DNA of 64,000 nucleotides from Paenibacillus glycanilyticus (GTDB lineage: Bacteria; Bacillota; Bacilli; Paenibacillales; Paenibacillaceae), in NCBI RefSeq assembly GCF_030161375.1, contig NZ_BSSQ01000010.1, forward strand, positions 124,001 through 188,000. Direction: 5' to 3'. Below the pieces are notes generated by a model. It searched no databases, was not told the origin of the DNA, and saw nothing but the letters and a program-made list of their open reading frames with translations. The translations under genes were made by a program, and so were the position numbers. This document shows positions 1 through 8,793 of the stretch, one piece after another; the stretch's first letter is position 1, and each line of letters opens with the position of its first letter.

Positions 1-1142
1 AAGACAATAAATACTGAGGTAATCGATGTGCCCTTATCAATCAGCAGACCTACCAGATACGGTCCAATAATGCCGCCAATCCGGCCAAACGCTGCCGCAA
101 AGCCAACCCCGGTGGAACGTACGTTTGTCGGATACACCTCAGGCGTATAAGCGTACATAGCCCCCCAAGCCCCCAGGTTGAAAAACGAGAGAAACATGCC
201 CGCCGTAAGCAACATGCCTGCGGTAACGGCATTGCCAAACCAAATCGCGCACGCTGCAGTCATTAGCAAATACACGCCAAGAACGGCTTTACGACCTATT
301 TTCTCGATCAAATAAGCAGCCGTGAAATAGCCCGGCAACTGGGCCAATGTAATGATCAATACATATTGGAAGCTCTTAACCAGCGTAAAACCTTTCATGA
401 CCATAACCGTCGGAAGCCACAAGAACATCCCGTAATACGAGAACACAACGGTAAACCATAAGATCCATAACGTAAGGGTTGCCCTCTGATAACGCCCCGA
501 CCAGATCGATGCCATTCTTTCCCTAAAGCCAAGCCTCGTTCTCTCTGCCTGCTCTTTGTAACGCGGAGAATCTTCAATCGCTTGGCGGAGGAATAAAGCA
601 TAAACCGCCGGCAAAGCGCCAATGACAAGCGCCATCCTCCATCCGTAATGAGGAATGAAGAAATAGGAGATGAGCGCAGCCAGAATCCAGCCCCCCGCCC
701 AAAAGCTTTCCAGCAATACAATCGCTTTGCCTCTCACGTTTACCGGCACCGATTCCGAGACTAGCGTAGAAGCAACGGGAAGCTCACCCCCCAGACCAAA
801 TCCGGCAACAAAACGGAGGATAGACAACACAAGCAAATTAGGAGCAAGCGCAGATAGTCCGCTGGCAACGGAAAACAATAACAAAGTCCAGAGTAAAACG
901 GCTTTTCTGCCATAACGATCCGCAAGCGAACCGGATACCGCGGCCCCAAATGCCATTCCGGTAGAATTAATGGCAGCCAATAAGCCAATTTGTTGCGCAT
1001 TAAGATTCCAATCCACGCTTAATGCCGCAGCAATAAAGGAGACAAGTCCCACGTCCATGGCGTCAAACAACCAGCTGAAGCCGGCACTTAATAGCAATTT
1101 CCGGTTCCGCGGCTCGCTCAATAAGGAAGTTTCGCTCTTCAT
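1..1142 (-). CDS. niaP: Niacin/nicotinate MFS transporter NiaP (3'-truncated by window edge)
   Basis: Reading from ATG at 1142 leftwards gives about 380 residues with no stop before the window edge, so the C-terminus is missing. The protein is a 12-TM-type major facilitator of the sugar/aromatic-acid porter kind. Early motifs include GWLFDAMDVG, the loop motif GSLADRYGRK, and GGELPVASTLVSE; later ones are SYYGMFLWLP, YTPEVYPTNVR and AAFGRIGG. From memory these match Bacillus subtilis NiaP (YceI) closely; NiaP imports niacin for NAD salvage. A GGAGG lies six bases before the ATG. No NiaR operator was identified by eye in the upstream gap. The family is secure; the niacin substrate rests on recalled similarity. 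Confidence 0.85.
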   Translation of the reverse strand, partial: MKSETSLLSEPRNRKLLLSAGFSWLFDAMDVGLVSFIAAALSVDWNLNAQQIGLLAAINSTGMAFGAAVSGSLADRYGRKAVLLWTLLLFSVASGLSALAPNLLVLSILRFVAGFGLGGELPVASTLVSESVPVNVRGKAIVLLESFWAGGWILAALISYFFIPHYGWRMALVIGALPAVYALFLRQAIEDSPRYKEQAERTRLGFRERMASIWSGRYQRATLTLWILWFTVVFSYYGMFLWLPTVMVMKGFTLVKSFQYVLIITLAQLPGYFTAAYLIEKIGRKAVLGVYLLMTAACAIWFGNAVTAGMLLTAGMFLSFFNLGAWGAMYAYTPEVYPTNVRSTGVGFAAAFGRIGGIIGPYLVGLLIDKGTSITSVFIV

Positions 1143-1276
1143 GACAGTTCCTCCAGCCTTAACCATATCGTTATTTACAATTTGCCCGGAAATGAATGCC
1201 ATTATGTAACGAGTCATGGGACAAAGAGGATCGGAAATAGGATGAGAAATAGAGCGTATTAGAGCGGAGGATGGGA

Positions 1277-1477
1277 ATGGGAAATAAACAGGAGGTTATC
1301 GTTGTCGTAATCCCGATAGCGGAGGTAAAAAAATTCATTCTCATTGATGTGGTCATCAGCACGGCCGTGTACTATGCCCTCGTTATTCCGTTTCATTCCT
1401 TCCTTGCGGCAACAGCCGGAAGCATGGCGCTGCCCATGGTGATCCGGCGAACGTTAAAGCATCGCAACCGCCGCTAG
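1277..1477 (+). CDS. Small hydrophobic protein, unknown
   Basis: A 66-residue ORF whose second ATG (1277) sits six bases after a clean GGAGG (1266-1270); an ATG at 1271 is too close to that site. The product begins MGNKQEVIVVV, has one or two hydrophobic stretches (about residues 20-50) and a very basic tail (RRTLKHRNRR). It is convergent with the glycerophosphodiesterase gene and overlaps its stop by four bases. I do not recognise the family. The ribosome binding site is the main argument that it is real; it could still be chance. Confidence 0.4.
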   Translation: MGNKQEVIVVVIPIAEVKKFILIDVVISTAVYYALVIPFHSFLAATAGSMALPMVIRRTLKHRNRR

Positions 1478-2409
1478 TTGCGACTCCACTGTTCAAAGGC
1501 ATGGCGGAGCAAATAAACATAGCTGTTGTTATGCTTCAACACTTCCCGAAGCTTGTCCGGATAGTCAGTAAATATGCCGTCAACTCCAAAGTCCAGCGCC
1601 CGATCCATGGTAAGTTGGTAATTAACCGTGTAGGGATAGATTTGAAGACCGGCTTTTTGTACCTTGCGAACATAAGCTCGATTAAGCTTCGGAAAATTAG
1701 GGCTGATGCCTTGCGCGTATCTTTTAATTTTTCGCAGGGAGGAATCCGTAATTCGTGCCGGCGTGTTATACCATATAAGTTGCAAGAGGATAATCCGGTC
1801 ATTCATTCGGTGGATCTTCTTCAAGCTCCTCGCGTCAAACGCTTGAATGATGACATGATCTTCCAGTTGGAAACGGCGAATCAAAGCGAGCAGTTTGTCT
1901 TCGATTCCTGGGTTGTATGCCGTATCCTTAATCTCCAGTACATAATGAATGTTTCGGCCAAAAGCTCTGAATATTTCCTCAAGCGAAGGCACTTGCTGAT
2001 TCGCGTACTCCCCCTTCGCGTACATCGGATGATGCTTATTGAACCAAGAGCCTGCATCAAGCTGTTTAATGGCTTCTAAGCTCATTGAAGCAACCTTCCC
2101 CTTGGCATTGGTCGTCCGATTCACCGTATGGTCATGCATCGCAATAATGTGTCCGTCTTTGGTCAACTGCAGATCGATCTCAATATAATCCGCGCCGGAT
2201 GCCACGGCTTGACGGAATGCCGCAAGCGTATGCTCGGGAGCATACGCGGATGCTCCTCTGTGGGCAATAACAGATACGTCTTTGCGAGCACGCTGACCAG
2301 CGGACGCGGAAGGCTGATCGGCGACCGTCATGATCAGAATGAGGACAATGGCAACAAGCGTTCCGTGCAGCAAATAGTTATAAAAGGACGATAATTCTTT
2401 CCTTCCCAT
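1474..2409 (-). CDS. Glycerophosphodiester phosphodiesterase, membrane-anchored or secreted
   Basis: The 311-residue protein has an N-terminal hydrophobic segment (about residues 13-30, ending near PSASAG), then a GDPD TIM-barrel. Signature residues are visible: H50-R51 in AHRGAS, E77 and D79 in YIEIDLQ, and H92-D93 in MHDHTVNR. The C-terminal strand VDGIFTDYPDKL is typical of the family. The enzyme hydrolyses glycerophosphodiesters from phospholipid or teichoic-acid turnover to glycerol-3-phosphate and an alcohol, presumably outside the membrane given the leader. GGGAGGC lies about ten bases before the ATG. It stands alone, with a terminator (2491-2527) separating it from the next gene upstream. 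Confidence 0.88.
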   Translation of the reverse strand: MGRKELSSFYNYLLHGTLVAIVLILIMTVADQPSASAGQRARKDVSVIAHRGASAYAPEHTLAAFRQAVASGADYIEIDLQLTKDGHIIAMHDHTVNRTTNAKGKVASMSLEAIKQLDAGSWFNKHHPMYAKGEYANQQVPSLEEIFRAFGRNIHYVLEIKDTAYNPGIEDKLLALIRRFQLEDHVIIQAFDARSLKKIHRMNDRIILLQLIWYNTPARITDSSLRKIKRYAQGISPNFPKLNRAYVRKVQKAGLQIYPYTVNYQLTMDRALDFGVDGIFTDYPDKLREVLKHNNSYVYLLRHAFEQWSRN

Positions 2410-2490
2410 GGTTGGAAGCCTCCCTTCCTTCTATTGCCCTTAACGTGTCTCAGCCATTTTCTTTTTATGCGATTTCCACATAAATGAATG

Positions 2491-2527
2491 AAAAAAAGCC
2501 GCCTCCGCATGATGCGGAAAGCAGCTT
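2491..2527 (-). terminator. Rho-independent terminator of the 7995-2543 operon
   Basis: On the minus strand, shortly after the stop at 2543, a GC-rich stem (TCCGCA paired with TGCGGA plus flanking GCTGC/GC(C/G)GC pairing) is followed by a run of seven T. It would end the four-gene c-di-GMP/TPP-enzyme transcript. Confidence 0.75.
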
Positions 2528-2542
2528 CTTCTGTATATGGAA

Positions 2543-4210
2543 TTAATACGTAGCGCCTTGCAAAAACTTAACCCGCTCCCCCATTGGCGGAACTTCGTTG
2601 CCTTCGACATTGATCTCGATCACAATAGGTCCTCTCGATTGGTCGAACCATTCCTTCGCTAGCTCAGGCCGGAGCTCGTCCAAGGAGTTGGCCTGCGCGT
2701 AACGGATGCCAAGCGCTTTGGCCACATCCGCGATTTGGGTCCGCTCTTGAGAGAAGTCTTCCAGACAACGTTTGTACTGAAGCAAATGTCCGTGGTAGAC
2801 CATGCCAAGCCGGGCATTGTTAATGACGACAAACACAATCGGCAAGTTGTATTCTTTGGCTGTCAGCACTTCCATGCCGTGCATAAAGAAGCAGCCGTCA
2901 CCGGTAATGCTGATGACGGGACGATCCGGTTCAGCAAGCTGAGCGCCTAGTGCTCCGCTGATCCCCGATCCCATTCCGCCAAAGTTGATATTGATATCGA
3001 AAGCCTGATTCTCGCGGACCTTAATATTCTGAATCGAGTAGGTCATGAACTCGCCGATATCCACGTAATACCGGGCATTGTCGGGAGCAATCAGATTCAG
3101 CTGGCGGATCGCCGCTTTCGTATTCCAATCCTCTGTCTCCGGTCCTGCCGATTCCGCCGTAGTTGCCGCTTCAAGATAACCCTTCGAAATCTCCTGAAGC
3201 TGCTCTTCTTGGATCCCTTGGGTAAGGCGGTCAATGATCGTCCACATTGCAAGTTCGATATCTCCATGCACCGGATAAGCCGTATCGAAGCATTTGCCAA
3301 GCTCACGCTTGTCATGGTCAATATGAATGATCTGCTTGCCGTCCACCAGCCGTTCATCCCAGCTGCTTGTAGCGGATTCCCCTAATGCGGAACCAACTAT
3401 CATTAACAAGTCATGATTGTCGCCGCGCAAATATTCTACCGCGGAATCATTGCTCGCTAGTCCATAGACGCCAAGAGCTAGAGGATGATTTTCCGGGAAT
3501 GCTCCTTTGCCGCGAGGCGTGGTTGCCACAGGCCAACCGGTTAGTTCGGCGAAATGCAGCATGGTTTCTTTGAAAGCCTTTGAGCCATGCCCCAGCAGCA
3601 AAGCTCCGCGTCGTCCCGCTGACACAACGGCAGCCGCAGCCGCTTCAATCTCGGCTTCATCCGGCGTAACGGGCATTGCCGCCACAGCCTTTAATTCTTC
3701 GGGCTCGCCAATCTCCGTCATTTGGATGTTGATTGGAATCGTAATATGTACCGGTCCGGGAGTACCGCTAATCGCGGTATTATAAGCTTCCGCCAGTACG
3801 CGCGGCAGTTCCATTGGATCGGTAACCGTGATGCTCAGCTTCGTAATGGAGGCGAAGATCGGATCGGCGTTTAACTCTTGTCCGCCGCCTCTACCGAATT
3901 TTGTCGTTGGGATGGCACCTGTCAGAAAAATGACCGGAAGCTTCTCGCGCCATGCATTTGCTGCAGGGGTTACCAGATTGGTTGCGCCGGGACCGCTGGA
4001 ACCGACGCAAACAGATGGTATTCCTGTAATTCTCGTATAGGCTGCCGCCATATAACCTGAACTTGACTCATGCTTGGCTACAATGGATGTTAATTCTGGA
4101 AGTTCATGCAAGCAATCATACAATGCGTTAATCGAGCCCGCCGGGACTCCGAAAATGTACTTGACCCCTTGACTAACCAAAAATCTTAATCCAGCTTCGA
4201 TCGCTCTCAT
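2543..4210 (-). CDS. Thiamine-diphosphate-dependent enzyme, acetolactate synthase/pyruvate oxidase family
   Basis: I place the start at ATG 4210 (AAGGGG seven bases upstream), giving 555 residues; an in-frame ATG at 4312 would overlap the preceding kinase gene. The three-domain layout of the acetolactate synthase/benzoylformate decarboxylase superfamily is present: N-terminal pyrimidine-binding domain with the catalytic Glu48 in VAKHESSSG, a central domain, and the cofactor signature GDG (about 437) through NN (about 465). It differs from the AlsS, IlvB and YdaP sequences I can recall, so the substrate is unknown; decarboxylation of a 2-oxoacid is the safe statement. It is the last gene of an operon with a histidine kinase and c-di-GMP enzymes, 22 bases after the kinase stop. 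Confidence 0.85.
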   Translation of the reverse strand: MRAIEAGLRFLVSQGVKYIFGVPAGSINALYDCLHELPELTSIVAKHESSSGYMAAAYTRITGIPSVCVGSSGPGATNLVTPAANAWREKLPVIFLTGAIPTTKFGRGGGQELNADPIFASITKLSITVTDPMELPRVLAEAYNTAISGTPGPVHITIPINIQMTEIGEPEELKAVAAMPVTPDEAEIEAAAAAVVSAGRRGALLLGHGSKAFKETMLHFAELTGWPVATTPRGKGAFPENHPLALGVYGLASNDSAVEYLRGDNHDLLMIVGSALGESATSSWDERLVDGKQIIHIDHDKRELGKCFDTAYPVHGDIELAMWTIIDRLTQGIQEEQLQEISKGYLEAATTAESAGPETEDWNTKAAIRQLNLIAPDNARYYVDIGEFMTYSIQNIKVRENQAFDININFGGMGSGISGALGAQLAEPDRPVISITGDGCFFMHGMEVLTAKEYNLPIVFVVINNARLGMVYHGHLLQYKRCLEDFSQERTQIADVAKALGIRYAQANSLDELRPELAKEWFDQSRGPIVIEINVEGNEVPPMGERVKFLQGATY

Positions 4211-4232
4211 CTTTATCCCCTTCTTCTCTCTC

Positions 4233-6023
4233 TTATTTCTTGACGGTAAATTTAAATACCGAACCTTCTCCTTCCGTAGAATCGAATGAAATCGTGCCCC
4301 CGTGCATCTCAATCAATTGCTTCGAAATGGCAAGGCCAAGGCCCGTGCCGTTAATTTGATTATTAACCTGATAGAATTTCGTGAAAATATTTTTCTGTTT
4401 CTCTACCGGAATGCCAATTCCGGTATCAATCACTTCAATCGTCATTGCGCCTGCTTCCATGTAAGCCTTAATCGTAATTCTCCCTCTCTCGGGAGTAAAC
4501 TTAATGGAGTTGGACAAAAGGTTCAGCAATATTTGCAAAATCCGCTCACGGTCCGCGCGCATCGTTGTGTCTACGCCGGCACTGATCTCAACGTCAAGTT
4601 CAAGCTTCTTCTTGTTCACGAGAGAATCCACGATATGTATGGCTTCCTGGATCAATTCCTCGAAATCAAACTCGGAATACATAAGCTCGAACTTCCCGTT
4701 CTCCATCTTTGCAAAGTCCAGCAATTCATTCACTTGGTTAAGCAATCGCTCGATCGATTTCCCTGCCGTCTCCAGCAGATCGTGCTGGGAGTCGTTCAGT
4801 TTGCCAAGCACTTCCTTGCGCAAAATATCAACGGTTCCTTTGACCGCCGTGATTGGGGTTCTAAGCTCATGCGACAGCGTAGCGATAAAATCGCTCTTCA
4901 GCTCATTCAAGTATTCGAGCTCTTTCACAAGCCCTTCCAGCTTGAAGTTCGCTTGCTGCAGCTCCATAGAACGAACATTCACCGAATAGTCGAGATGTTC
5001 CGTATGGATCGCATTGGCCAATGCCGTTGCTGTAACGTCTGCGATCGATTGGCAGAATTCCATCTCACCTTGCTCGTATTCACGGCAGATATGCATCGTT
5101 GGAATAACAACATCGCCAAACACGCGGTCTTTCGCAACTAGCGGAATTACCAGCAAGCTCTTAATGCCAAACATTTCGCAAGCCCGGTGATCCGGTCGCG
5201 AATCGGCGTACACGTCAGAAATGGCAATCGCTTTTTTCTCCGTTACGACCTCATAGAACAGCTTGTCTTTATCGATGCTCAGCTTAATTTGTTCGCGGTG
5301 CCTATTCTTCCATTCCTCTTCCGTAACGCTAACCGAGGAAATATGATAAGGCTCAATCGTACGGTCCTTTTCATTGTACAGATGGATTCCGACCTCGTCG
5401 GAGCCTGTTGCGCGTTTCATGTAATGGAAGCAGGTTTTTAATACTTCGCGGACAGAAAGCGATTTGGACAAGGCTTTTGTCGCATCAAGCAACAGTTGCT
5501 GCTTGTCCACCAGATTTTTCGTATTCTCGAACATCTGGATGTTATGAATCGCTACGCTAACCATATTGACGAACGCTTCCGTTACTTCGATCTGTTCGCG
5601 CGTCAAATTCATTGGCTTGCCGAAATCGTGGACGAATACGACGCCAAAGATCGAATCGTTCACAATAACCGGAATGCCGAGAATGGACTGGATTTTCATG
5701 AGCAGCTTTTTGTCATCGTCAATCCGTTCGTCAAGACTGGTATCGCCGATGTAATCACTGGCTCTTCTCTCCAGAATATCGCGGACAAAGCGGTCTTTTT
5801 GCGGGTCGATCAACAGCTCGGTAATATCGATGGACATCTTATTTCCTTTGTAACCAATGAAGGTGCCGTCAGGCTGCTTAAGGAAAAAGCCGACCAGATC
5901 AGCCTGCGTAATTTCGCTAGCGATGGCATCTACGAATACTTGCAAAATATCGGAGAGCTCAAACTGCGAGTTAATTACCTTCGTCATCAGAAACAATTTC
6001 TTGAAGCTTTTTAATTCCATCAT
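4233..6023 (-). CDS. Soluble GAF-GAF sensor histidine kinase
   Basis: 596 residues with no membrane segment. A first GAF domain spans about 20-165 and a second about 180-340. A short coiled coil leads into the HisKA domain with phospho-acceptor His385 in ATLSHELRTP. The HATPase_c domain follows, with the N box near NLLSNSIKFTPE, the G1 box DTGIGIP and the G2 box GTGLGLAI. GAF domains bind small ligands, so this kinase probably reads a cytosolic signal. It lies 22 bases after the GGDEF response regulator gene and 22 before the TPP enzyme gene, making the REC-GGDEF protein its obvious phosphorylation partner (inference). GGTGAA precedes the ATG pair at 6023. Confidence 0.9.
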   Translation of the reverse strand: MMELKSFKKLFLMTKVINSQFELSDILQVFVDAIASEITQADLVGFFLKQPDGTFIGYKGNKMSIDITELLIDPQKDRFVRDILERRASDYIGDTSLDERIDDDKKLLMKIQSILGIPVIVNDSIFGVVFVHDFGKPMNLTREQIEVTEAFVNMVSVAIHNIQMFENTKNLVDKQQLLLDATKALSKSLSVREVLKTCFHYMKRATGSDEVGIHLYNEKDRTIEPYHISSVSVTEEEWKNRHREQIKLSIDKDKLFYEVVTEKKAIAISDVYADSRPDHRACEMFGIKSLLVIPLVAKDRVFGDVVIPTMHICREYEQGEMEFCQSIADVTATALANAIHTEHLDYSVNVRSMELQQANFKLEGLVKELEYLNELKSDFIATLSHELRTPITAVKGTVDILRKEVLGKLNDSQHDLLETAGKSIERLLNQVNELLDFAKMENGKFELMYSEFDFEELIQEAIHIVDSLVNKKKLELDVEISAGVDTTMRADRERILQILLNLLSNSIKFTPERGRITIKAYMEAGAMTIEVIDTGIGIPVEKQKNIFTKFYQVNNQINGTGLGLAISKQLIEMHGGTISFDSTEGEGSVFKFTVKK

Positions 6024-6045
6024 AATTATTCACCTATCCATCCGT

Positions 6046-6927
6046 TTAATAGATCGTGATCTGATTTTTGCCGCTTTGTTTGGAGCGCATTAAGGCTTGA
6101 TCGGCGAAGCCTATGATCTGTTCAAAGGAATACTGTTCAAAACTCGTTGCCACTCCGATACTTACGGAAGCGATATCTTTTTGCTCGATGATAGAACCGA
6201 TGGCCAGTTCATTAACCGTCCGGATAATTTCCTGCGCCGTTTCGACCGCGCCATCTTCTTCATGCAGCAGCACGAGAAACTCATCTCCGCCGAATCGGAA
6301 TGCCAAATCGTTATCGGGCTTAATGGTCTTCTGAATGATCGAGGCGATAGCCTTCAACACTTGATCGCCTATGAGATGGCCGTAAGTGTCGTTAATGGCT
6401 TTGAAATTATCCATATCGATCATCAGCATGGCGCCGTAATCCGTTAAGTTATCGACTTCGCTTAAGTACATCCGGTTATACAAACCGGTTAAAGCGTCGG
6501 TATTGGCTTTTTCGGACAGTTTTTCTGTAACACTAAGCAGACGCTGGAGCTTCTTCTTCTGACCAAGAGCATAATTCACCTTCATCTCAAGCAGATCAAG
6601 ATCGTAAGGCTTGGTCAGATAATCGAAAGCGCCTAGCTGCAGCCCTTGCAAAATATCTTTCTTCTGCACGTTGGCTGACAGGAAAATGATAGGGGTATCA
6701 AATCCGCCTTGGCTCATCCAATGCTTGCAGACATCAAACCCGGACATATCCGGCATCATCACGTCTAGAAGGATGAGATCGGGTCGAATTTCATCGTACA
6801 CTGCTAATGCCTCTGTTCCGCATTCTGCCGTATGTATGCTGTAATTTAAAGAGTTCAAAAATATACGAAGAATTTGTACATTATGCGGTTCATCGTCTAC
6901 GATGAGTATCTTTTCACGCAATGACAT
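6046..6927 (-). CDS. Response regulator diguanylate cyclase (REC-GGDEF)
   Basis: 293 residues. The receiver domain (about 5-120) has the acidic pocket D11-D12, phospho-acceptor D55 in LLDVMMPDMSG and Lys106 in LTKP. The GGDEF domain (about 140-293) begins with the usual DALTGLYNR and carries an intact GGDEF signature at 213-217, so it should make cyclic di-GMP. The inhibitory RxxD site expected six residues before GGDEF reads P204-D-N-D207, so the arginine is missing and product inhibition is probably absent. Gene spacing of about 21 bases on both sides places it in one transcript with the HD-GYP and histidine kinase genes. Confidence 0.92.
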   Translation of the reverse strand: MSLREKILIVDDEPHNVQILRIFLNSLNYSIHTAECGTEALAVYDEIRPDLILLDVMMPDMSGFDVCKHWMSQGGFDTPIIFLSANVQKKDILQGLQLGAFDYLTKPYDLDLLEMKVNYALGQKKKLQRLLSVTEKLSEKANTDALTGLYNRMYLSEVDNLTDYGAMLMIDMDNFKAINDTYGHLIGDQVLKAIASIIQKTIKPDNDLAFRFGGDEFLVLLHEEDGAVETAQEIIRTVNELAIGSIIEQKDIASVSIGVATSFEQYSFEQIIGFADQALMRSKQSGKNQITIY

Positions 6928-6948
6928 ATGCCAACTCTCTTTCCGATT

Positions 6949-7995
6949 TCATTCGCCTTTTGTTAAGGGGCTCATCGTCATTTGCTCATCGATGATGTCA
7001 AGAAACAGCTTGACGAGTTGTTCGTCAAACTGCGTATTCGCATTCGTTATTAATTGCTTCCTTACCTCATCCACATGCAAGGAACTTCTGTATACCCGGG
7101 TTGACGTCATCGCGTCGAACGCATCGGCAATGCTGACGATTCGGACTAGAAACGGAATTTCGTTCCCGTGAAGACCATCCGGGTAACCTCTTCCGTCCAC
7201 GCGCTCATGATGCCATCTGACGATTGGAAGAATCTCCTTCACTTCCGGAAGATCCTTCAGCAGCTCATATCCAATGGCAGGATGTTGCCGGATCACATCA
7301 AATTCCTCATCCGACAGCCTGCCCGGCTTCATGAGAATATGATCCGGAATAGCCAGCTTGCCAATATCGTGCAGGAGCGCCGCCACCTTCAGAAGTTCAA
7401 GTTCCGACGGATTTAGCCCGATTCTCTCTCCCAGCAAGGAGGAGTAAAAGGCAACGTTGTAACAATGGTCCACCGTAAAGCTATCCTTCATCCGCAGCGT
7501 ATTGAACAGGCTTTCATAAGATTGTTCTTTCAAAAACTGCTTGCGGAAATAGATCTTGTCGATGAGCTGGTCCATATGCAATTTGTTAATTCGGCAAATT
7601 TGAAGCTCTTCGGATGTTAATGATCGCTGAGATTGGAAACAAAGCAGGAGTGTTCCGTTTGTTGCATTGCGTTTAATATGGAAGGGATATATGGTGTGGA
7701 AAGACGTCTCTGCAATTGAGATTCCGTCTATCTTATCATCTTGTCGAAGTGGCCTTCCATCAGGAATGCGTTCAAAGAAATCAGCTTGCACAGCCAGCTC
7801 TTGAAGCTGGTTGCTATCAACTTGAAGCATATTGTAAGAATACGCCACTGGCTCCTGTCGCTGTGTATCTTCCATTAGAACCAAGCAGATTTGCTCGCAG
7901 CCGATCGATTCTTTTAAAAAATGGCCAAGAAGCCCCATTGAATCAAATATGGAGTTTGAGTTAATGACGCTCTTGAAAAATACCGAATTTTGCAT
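6949..7995 (-). CDS. HD-GYP domain phosphodiesterase (cyclic di-GMP hydrolase)
   Basis: 348 residues. The N-terminal 150 look like a divergent GAF-type sensor domain. The HD-GYP domain (about 165-345) has H177, the H209-D210 pair in LLHDIGKLAIPDHIL, H262-H263, and the GYP triplet at 270-272 within DGRGYPDGL. Further ADAFDAMTSTRVYR is typical. These proteins degrade cyclic di-GMP. It is the first gene of the operon; GAGGTT lies before the ATG at 7995. The pairing of a degrading and a synthesising enzyme in one transcript suggests local control of cyclic di-GMP level. Confidence 0.9.
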   Translation of the reverse strand: MQNSVFFKSVINSNSIFDSMGLLGHFLKESIGCEQICLVLMEDTQRQEPVAYSYNMLQVDSNQLQELAVQADFFERIPDGRPLRQDDKIDGISIAETSFHTIYPFHIKRNATNGTLLLCFQSQRSLTSEELQICRINKLHMDQLIDKIYFRKQFLKEQSYESLFNTLRMKDSFTVDHCYNVAFYSSLLGERIGLNPSELELLKVAALLHDIGKLAIPDHILMKPGRLSDEEFDVIRQHPAIGYELLKDLPEVKEILPIVRWHHERVDGRGYPDGLHGNEIPFLVRIVSIADAFDAMTSTRVYRSSLHVDEVRKQLITNANTQFDEQLVKLFLDIIDEQMTMSPLTKGE

Positions 7996-8118
7996 GCTTC
8001 AACCTCTATTTCTCAATATTACATGAAGCTTTAATCCTTAGTTCATTCGACATATAGTCTTTTTTTCCTCTATTTGCAAAGAAAAAAATGTCGTTTTATT
8101 GGGTAAATCATCTAATTG

Positions 8119-8793
8119 TTATTCTCTGCTCTCCACCCTTAACGGCTTTGCGTCGATTGGAATATGTTTAATCGGTATAAACTGGGATTCAAAGCTGCCT
8201 TCATAATGAAATACAAGGCCAAACAACGGATTATTAATATTTACGCGGATGCGGAATTTATCTAGCTGATCGTCGTACCATTCGATGACGTCCGCCGTAG
8301 CGGTCAGCGGCGTGGGGAAAGCAAATTGAATGAACCCTTCGTAGAAACGCTGCGCGCCCGAACGGATCCGGATTCCGCCGTTAGCAGCGGCGCTCACCTC
8401 CAAATCTACGGCTAGGTGCTGCTTATTGCCTAAATAATCGACGATTCTGTTCCGCTCCGAGCTGTAAATCATCGTCGCGTCAAAATGCCGGACCGCGTGT
8501 TTGAATTGAAACTTGCGAATCCAAGTGACGGTCTCCCGGCCTAAGCTGTCGCAATAAGCATAATTTTCAATCGTAAACGGGATGTTCCGCCCGCCTTGCG
8601 GAAACATAATATGCCTAGAAGCTCCGAGGATCAGCGGCAAAGCAGCCCACTTGGCGAACCAGATCCGCTCCATCACGCCTGAACCGATGGATGCGACCTG
8701 ATCCATGCTGCTGTAGCCAAACCGCTCTTGAATGCGCGGATGCAGCTTGTAAAATTCCGTCCCCAATGCTTGCTCGTAGATTGATTTACTCAT
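8119..8793 (-). CDS. DUF4166 domain protein
   Basis: The start is set at ATG 8793, which overlaps the upstream stop as ATGA and is preceded by GGGGAGTGG; this gives 224 residues. The sequence fits DUF4166: GSGVMERIW early, TWIRKFQF in the middle, the YSSERNRIVDYLG stretch, and a C-terminal LFGLVFHYEGSFE. The family has no established activity but is often joined to SDR oxidoreductases. Translational coupling to the SRPBCC-DoxX gene suggests the two act together, perhaps at the membrane or on a lipid-like ligand (inference). Confidence 0.75.
   Translation of the reverse strand: MSKSIYEQALGTEFYKLHPRIQERFGYSSMDQVASIGSGVMERIWFAKWAALPLILGASRHIMFPQGGRNIPFTIENYAYCDSLGRETVTWIRKFQFKHAVRHFDATMIYSSERNRIVDYLGNKQHLAVDLEVSAAANGGIRIRSGAQRFYEGFIQFAFPTPLTATADVIEWYDDQLDKFRIRVNINNPLFGLVFHYEGSFESQFIPIKHIPIDAKPLRVESRE

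Noticed and set aside
4302-5141. 279-residue plus-strand ORF opposite the histidine kinase gene
   Set aside because: Lies wholly antisense to a gene with clear HisKA/HATPase motifs, no ribosome site and no domain pattern.
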